Virus record (IMG/VR): IMGVR_UViG_3300044640_001278
Location: 1-25,345 of that record
DNA length: 25,345 nucleotides
DNA from: a virus
Reading direction: 5' to 3' (one strand)
Shown: positions 20,973 through 25,345 of the stretch, in pieces
Position numbering within the stretch: the stretch's first letter is position 1
How the letters are laid out: every line of letters begins with the position of its first letter
Notes under the pieces: generated by a model
What the model saw: the letters and a program-made list of their open reading frames with translations, nothing else
Told to the model about the DNA's origin: nothing
Databases searched by the model: none
Program-made: the position numbers and the translations under genes

Positions 20973-23540
20973 ATGTCGACTTACTCTATATTAGTAACAA
21001 ATAATGCACCTGGATGTGGAACTGAAATTGAACAACAATTAACAGTAACAGGTTGTACCACATATATTGTTAGATTAGCATCTAATTCAAACGCCTTAGG
21101 ACCATTTAATGTTTATGTTGACAATGTAATTTATTATTCCGCACAAACAAGAACAGACATGTTTAATGGGGTTGTTGTAACCCTTGAGTGTGTAACGCCA
21201 ACACCTACACCAACACCATCAGTAACTTCAATTGCCACAACCCCAACGACTACACCAACAAATACACAAACACCAACTAATACTGAGACGCCAACTCAAA
21301 CCCAAACACCAACCAATACTGAAACACCAACTCAAACTCAAACACCGACAAATACTGCTACTCAGACTCAAACACCGACAGTAACTCCAACAAATACACA
21401 AACACCAACTAATACTGAGACGCCAACTCAAACCCAAACACCAACCAATACTGAAACACCAACTCAAACTCAAACATCTACTCAAACCCAAACTCCAACT
21501 CAAACCCAAACTCCAACGGTAACTACAACTGCAACACTTACACCTTCTCCGACAGCATCTGTTGGGTTAACTCCTACTGCGACTGAAACTCAAACTCCTA
21601 CACCAACTGAAACACCAACAAATACACCTACTAATACTGAGACTCCAACATTAACCCCTACTCCAAGTGTCACACCCGCTGGTGTTATAATTAATCTTGA
21701 AGCATTCTATTCGTCTGGTTCAATTTATGCAGGTTATGGTGCCACTGCGTCAACATTGTCTGATGTTGCACTTAACATATCATTTATTGACGAAATAGAA
21801 ACAACGGGAATCCCAATTTTTAATTCGGTAAATATTGTAATTCCGTTTGGGGAAACAACAGGATTTACACAAACCGTATTAAACGATGTTTATACCGACG
21901 CAACTCAAATATCTATTTTTAATAACCTTATAGTTAGTGCGCCTGGTTCAATTTATACTTATGCATTTATTACAGGATATACGTATAACGCAACACCTAC
22001 GCCTACACCAACACAAACTCAAACGCCAACTAATACTGAAACTCCAACAAACACACCTACAAATACTGAAACACCGACACAAACTCAAACACCTACAAAT
22101 ACTGAAACACCGACACAAACTCAAACACCTACTAATACTGAGACTCCAACACAAACTCCTACAGAAACACCAACACAAACTCAAACACCGACTAATACTG
22201 AAACACCAACATCAACTCAGACACCGACTAATACAGAAACTCAAACACCAACACCAAGTACAACTGCAACTGCAGGTTCAACACCTACTGCAACTGAAAC
22301 TCAAACACCTACCCCAACTGAAACACCAACTCAGACACCAACAAATACTGAAACTCCAACTCAGACACCAACAAATACTGAAACTCCAACTCCAACACAA
22401 ACTCAGACACCAACAAATACTGAAACTCCAACTCAGACACCAACAAATACCGAGACTCCAACACAAACTCAAACACCTACTAATACTGAGACGCCAACTC
22501 AAACTCAAACTCCAACTAATACTGAAACACCAACAAATACACCAACAAATACCGAGACGCCAACTCAAACTCAGACACCTACAAATACAGAAACACCTAC
22601 TCAAACTCAGACACCAACAAATACTGAGACTCCAACAAATACTCCAACAAATACCGAGACGCCAACTCAAACTCAAACACCAACTAACACAGAAACACCA
22701 ACTCAAACTCAAACACCAACTAATACTGAGACTCCAACTAATACACCTACAAATACTGAAACGCCAACCCAAACTCAGACACCAACTAACACTGAAACGC
22801 CAACCCAAACTCAGACACCAACAAATACTGAGACTCCAACGAATACACCAACACCAACGGTAACTCAGACACCAACTAACACAGAAACACCAACTCAAAC
22901 ACCTACACCAACACCAACTAATCTACCATTCTCGGCTTACATTTTCCCTGAACCAAGTGATGTTAGTTCAACTAATAATCTTGGTCAATATATGTCAGAT
23001 AATGGTGCCGTTTCATTCTATGGTTATTGGCTTAATGGTCAGGTTGCTCCGGCCGCAGGACCAAATTATTCTCCTGATTTGGACGTTTATGCTCATTTCT
23101 CAGGTTGGTCAACTACTGTTGATGGGTTCCTAACGCCTGTTACAACTTTGGCAGGACCAATAAGACAAGTTTCTGGTTCGGGTAATGATTCTTATGGTTG
23201 TGGACAAAATCAATATACGTTTGGTACTATCGCGGTAGCACCTGGACAAGTAGACCCTAGTATTCAATACTTCTATTCAATTTGGGTACCATTGGCGGGT
23301 GTTGGAGGTACAATGACAAATATGACGGTAGATATTGGTACTGGTAGTGCATGTGCAACTAATGTTATCAATGATGGTACGCCTGACCCAGGTTTATCAA
23401 CACAAAACGTTATCGTAACTTCAGGAGCAGCCATTCCTGCAGGGACTTATAGAGTATTATGGTTAGGTTCGTATGCTGAACAACCAGTGGCACCTCCATT
23501 GTCTGTTACAATCTACTTTAAGGGGGACACTAAAACATAA
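20973..23540 (+). CDS. Thr/Pro-rich mucin-like repeat fibre protein
   Basis: The 855 residues split into five parts: a small N-terminal beta domain (1-74, with Cys15, Cys28 and Cys73), a Thr/Pro repeat (75-235), a second globular domain (about 236-340), a longer Thr/Pro repeat (341-650) and a C-terminal domain (651-855). The repeats use six-residue units such as TPTNTE and TPTQTQ, giving an extended, uncharged to acidic stalk like mucin or PT linkers. The C-terminal domain (SAYIFPEPSDVSSTNNLGQY onward) is Gly/Ser/aromatic-rich and is the likely receptor-contacting tip, though it is unrecognised. There is no signal peptide. The gene has its own candidate promoter motif. A tail-fibre or virion-decoration role is inferred. 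Thr density would allow O-glycosylation if a glycosyltransferase were available; none is visible here. Confidence 0.8.
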   Translation: MSTYSILVTNNAPGCGTEIEQQLTVTGCTTYIVRLASNSNALGPFNVYVDNVIYYSAQTRTDMFNGVVVTLECVTPTPTPTPSVTSIATTPTTTPTNTQTPTNTETPTQTQTPTNTETPTQTQTPTNTATQTQTPTVTPTNTQTPTNTETPTQTQTPTNTETPTQTQTSTQTQTPTQTQTPTVTTTATLTPSPTASVGLTPTATETQTPTPTETPTNTPTNTETPTLTPTPSVTPAGVIINLEAFYSSGSIYAGYGATASTLSDVALNISFIDEIETTGIPIFNSVNIVIPFGETTGFTQTVLNDVYTDATQISIFNNLIVSAPGSIYTYAFITGYTYNATPTPTPTQTQTPTNTETPTNTPTNTETPTQTQTPTNTETPTQTQTPTNTETPTQTPTETPTQTQTPTNTETPTSTQTPTNTETQTPTPSTTATAGSTPTATETQTPTPTETPTQTPTNTETPTQTPTNTETPTPTQTQTPTNTETPTQTPTNTETPTQTQTPTNTETPTQTQTPTNTETPTNTPTNTETPTQTQTPTNTETPTQTQTPTNTETPTNTPTNTETPTQTQTPTNTETPTQTQTPTNTETPTNTPTNTETPTQTQTPTNTETPTQTQTPTNTETPTNTPTPTVTQTPTNTETPTQTPTPTPTNLPFSAYIFPEPSDVSSTNNLGQYMSDNGAVSFYGYWLNGQVAPAAGPNYSPDLDVYAHFSGWSTTVDGFLTPVTTLAGPIRQVSGSGNDSYGCGQNQYTFGTIAVAPGQVDPSIQYFYSIWVPLAGVGGTMTNMTVDIGTGSACATNVINDGTPDPGLSTQNVIVTSGAAIPAGTYRVLWLGSYAEQPVAPPLSVTIYFKGDTKT
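21195..21677 (+). repeat. Thr/Pro repeat block 1
   Basis: It encodes residues 75-235 in near-regular TPTxTx hexads. It includes a perfect 90-base direct repeat, 21255-21344 and 21387-21476, offset by 132 bases (44 codons). Elsewhere synonymous Thr codons vary (ACA, ACT, ACC, ACG), so the block mixes old divergence with at least one recent duplication. Confidence 0.9.
21993..22922 (+). repeat. Thr/Pro repeat block 2
   Basis: It encodes residues 341-650, built of TPTNTE/TPTQTQ/TPTNTP hexads, with higher-order units of about 22 residues (TPTNTPTNTETPTQTQ). It is interrupted near 22200-22320 by STQ and a STTATAGSTPTATE stretch that resembles the end of block 1 (ASVGLTPTATE), suggesting that the two blocks share an origin. 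Confidence 0.88.
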
Positions 23541-23550
23541 TATAAAAACA

Positions 23551-23574
23551 TATTTTTAATATAAACAAAACAAC
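23551..23574 (+). promoter_or_regulatory. A/T-rich leader with a diverged TATTTTTAA element
   Basis: TATTTTTAA begins 24 bases before ATG 23575 and is followed by TATAAACAAAACAAC. It resembles the TATTTATWA elements but has one substitution and a two-base longer spacing. TAAAAA and TTTTTA (23542-23557) could also form a short A/T hairpin ending the previous transcript. Confidence 0.3.
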
Positions 23575-25345
23575 ATGTCATTTCCATATAAAAATCCTAT
23601 AACCGCAAGTCAACTTTCAGGTTCTGAATCCGTAACAAGGACAGCAACATTTGGTACTAATTTTTCTGTACTCCAAACAGGTGGATATATGGAGGTATAT
23701 TCACTTTCGGATTTAAATTGGTCGACATACGGTGTAACATCAGGAGCAATTCAAAATTCTGGTAATACAATACCAATTCAATTCACGAAAGGAACGGGAA
23801 GTGCATTTTCACGTGATGTATTAACGTTAAATTCTGATAATATATCTTCAGGTAGAAGGAGATTAGGTATGCAAGTATTTGTTCAGGAAACTGAAACTGT
23901 ATATCAATATACAATACCAAATTATGATACACTATGGAATGCGTTGACAGGATTAACAGGTAACTCTGGAATTACTGTTACTGACTATGCAACATCGGTT
24001 AATGACCGTTCACAAGCGGGTAGAGATTTTATTAACGCTTGGACTGGTTCGACAATTGAAGGTCAAAGTGGGACAACAGTAGGAGATGCTCGTTGGAGGA
24101 TATTTTATGGTAGTGACGTTCAAATTACGGGTGGTACATATTTTTCAGGTACATCAGATTTAGATTTATATAATAATACTGGCGGTACAATAACAATTAC
24201 AGGTTTAACTGCTCCAATTACAGGTGGAACTTATAATAGTGGTAGCCAAACTTTAACTCTTACCAATTCACTTGGTGAGGATATTCAGGTAACTGGATTT
24301 ACAAGCGGTGGAGGTGGAAGCCCTCTTACAATTTATGATGCCACGTCAGGTGTAACGGCAACAAACGTTACAGGTATGACTTTTTCAGGTGCTTCTGTTA
24401 TAGATAACGGAAGTGGTAATGTAATAATTAATTTTACAGGTGGAACAGGAACATCGGGTACTAGTGGTACTTCAGGAACTTCAGGAGAATCAGGAACTAG
24501 CGGTACATCAGGTTCAAGTGGTTTAAGTGGAGTTGATGGTTCAAGTGGTTCTTCAGGAACTAGCGGTACATCAGGTTCAAGCGGTTCAAGTGGCTCTTCA
24601 GGAGAATCAGGAACTAGCGGTACATCAGGTTCAAGTGGTTCAAGTGGTTCTTCAGGAGAATCGGGAACTAGCGGTACATCAGGTTCAAGTGGTACTTCAG
24701 GAGAATCGGGAACTAGCGGAACATCAGGTTCAAGCGGTTTAAGTGGAGTTGATGGTTCAAGTGGTTCTTCAGGAACTTCAGGAGAATCAGGAACTAGCGG
24801 AACATCAGGTTCAAGCGGTACTTCAGGTTCTTCAGGAACTTCAGGAGAATCAGGAACTAGCGGAACATCAGGTTCAAGCGGTACTTCAGGAGAATCAGGA
24901 ACTAGCGGAACATCAGGTTCAAGTGGTACTTCAGGAGAATCAGGAACTAGCGGAACAGATGGTTCAAGTGGAACTTCAGGTTCATCAGGAACTAGCGGAA
25001 CAGATGGTTCATCAGGAACTAGCGGAACAGATGGTACTTCAGGTTCATCAGGAACTAGCGGAACAGATGGCTCATCAGGAACTTCAGGTTCATCAGGAAC
25101 TAGCGGAACAGATGGTTCAAGTGGAACTTCAGGTTCATCAGGAACTTCAGGTTCGTCAGGTACTAGCGGAACAGATGGTTCATCAGGAACTAGCGGTACA
25201 GATGGTTCATCAGGAACTAGCGGTACAGATGGTTCATCAGGAACTAGCGGTACAGATGGTAGCTCAGGAACTTCAGGTTCATCAGGCACTAGCGGAACAG
25301 ATGGTTCAAGTGGAACTTCAGGTTCATCAGGAACTAGCGGTACAG
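23575..25345 (+). CDS. Collagen-like (Gly-X-Y) phage fibre protein, 3' end beyond window
   Basis: An open frame from ATG 23575 runs off the window, with 590 complete codons visible. Residues 1-291 are beta-rich and probably form one or two head domains: an opening MSFPYKNPITASQLSGSES, then a Gly/Thr-rich part with ITGGTYFSGTSDLDLYN. The segment TATNVTGMTFSGASVIDNG just before the repeat resembles the connector that often precedes collagen-like stalks in phage fibres. From residue 292 on, every third residue is glycine without interruption. The stalk would trimerise as in collagen-like phage fibres. The C-terminal tip, normally the receptor-binding or trimerising part, is not in the window. 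The start follows an A-rich leader. The family is clear at the repeat level; the head is unrecognised. Confidence 0.85.
   Translation, partial: MSFPYKNPITASQLSGSESVTRTATFGTNFSVLQTGGYMEVYSLSDLNWSTYGVTSGAIQNSGNTIPIQFTKGTGSAFSRDVLTLNSDNISSGRRRLGMQVFVQETETVYQYTIPNYDTLWNALTGLTGNSGITVTDYATSVNDRSQAGRDFINAWTGSTIEGQSGTTVGDARWRIFYGSDVQITGGTYFSGTSDLDLYNNTGGTITITGLTAPITGGTYNSGSQTLTLTNSLGEDIQVTGFTSGGGGSPLTIYDATSGVTATNVTGMTFSGASVIDNGSGNVIINFTGGTGTSGTSGTSGTSGESGTSGTSGSSGLSGVDGSSGSSGTSGTSGSSGSSGSSGESGTSGTSGSSGSSGSSGESGTSGTSGSSGTSGESGTSGTSGSSGLSGVDGSSGSSGTSGESGTSGTSGSSGTSGSSGTSGESGTSGTSGSSGTSGESGTSGTSGSSGTSGESGTSGTDGSSGTSGSSGTSGTDGSSGTSGTDGTSGSSGTSGTDGSSGTSGSSGTSGTDGSSGTSGSSGTSGSSGTSGTDGSSGTSGTDGSSGTSGTDGSSGTSGTDGSSGTSGSSGTSGTDGSSGTSGSSGTSGT
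24448..25345 (+). repeat. Proline-free Gly-X-Y collagen-like repeat
   Basis: About 99 uninterrupted Gly-X-Y triplets, in nine-base periods. X is Thr, Ser, Glu, Leu or Val; Y is Ser or Asp. No proline and no lysine or arginine occur. The first part is built of GESGTSGTSGSSG units, while from about 24955 the units become GTSGTDGSSG, adding Asp. A GLSGVDGSSGSSGTSG segment occurs twice, 216 bases apart (24520 and 24736). Confidence 0.92.

Noticed and set aside
22278-22898. Antisense Cys/Ser/Trp-rich open frame and a + strand His/Gln/Leu-rich frame (21937-22863) over the Thr/Pro repeats
   Set aside because: Both are by-products of the ACA/CCA/ACT-type repeat. Their compositions are monotonous and neither has a credible start or context.
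21255-22922. Possible CRISPR array or satellite repeat
   Set aside because: Repeats are in-frame hexad codons with no unique spacers of constant length; they are coding repeats.
24333-25289. Long antisense open frame rich in Pro, Glu and Val (318 codons)
   Set aside because: It is the mirror of the nine-base Gly-X-Y repeat on the + strand; periodic DNA keeps this frame open. The + frame continues an established protein with a proper start and leader.

Overview
This window is a piece of a tailed-phage genome (Caudoviricetes), probably a large contractile-tailed myovirus infecting a member of the Bacteroidota. The phage call rests on a gp25-type baseplate wedge protein followed by a gp6/J-type baseplate protein and a run of very large structural genes, next to a replicative helicase and a ribonucleotide reductase. 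The host guess rests on three signs: SprB-type repeats, a DUF5522-like cysteine microprotein, and A-rich leaders without Shine-Dalgarno sequences. All recognised genes are on the + strand, the DNA is A+T-rich, and the standard code reads through every gene. No tRNA, integrase, insertion sequence or CRISPR array was seen, and no stretch over 300 bases lacks a gene.

Layout. (1) 2-3109, nucleotide metabolism and replication: the 3' part of a DnaB-type helicase, then a compact adenosylcobalamin-dependent (class II) ribonucleotide reductase, closed by a likely intrinsic terminator. (2) 3171-5615, start of the baseplate cluster: a 45-residue DUF5522-like protein whose stop overlaps the start of the gp25-like gene, then the gp6/J-like gene. 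(3) 5708-14489: a 1727-residue structural protein with an internal membrane-type hydrophobic block, followed by three coupled genes (10884, 12559, 13380) with start/stop overlaps; the last carries a PKD-like domain. (4) 14514-20888: a 302-residue protein, a 994-residue tail/baseplate protein, a 711-residue SprB-repeat protein and a 116-residue cysteine-periodic protein, again joined by overlaps. (5) 20973-25345: a Thr/Pro-repeat protein, then a protein that ends in a long Gly-X-Y (collagen-like) repeat running off the window edge.

The genes plausibly work together as follows: the first block supplies dNTPs and DNA unwinding, the middle block builds the baseplate, and the last block supplies fibres or adhesins that reach the host surface. 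A short motif, TATTTATWA, lies exactly 22 bases before the start codons at 5708, 14514 and 20973. It is a candidate phage late promoter or leader element and would divide the structural region into transcription units.

Most functional calls beyond the helicase, reductase, gp25, gp6/J, SprB and collagen-like repeats are inferences from position and composition. The less usual elements are the membrane-type block in a virion protein, the shared leader motif, the 11-residue cysteine ladder, and the succession of three unrelated repeat architectures at the host-recognition end.
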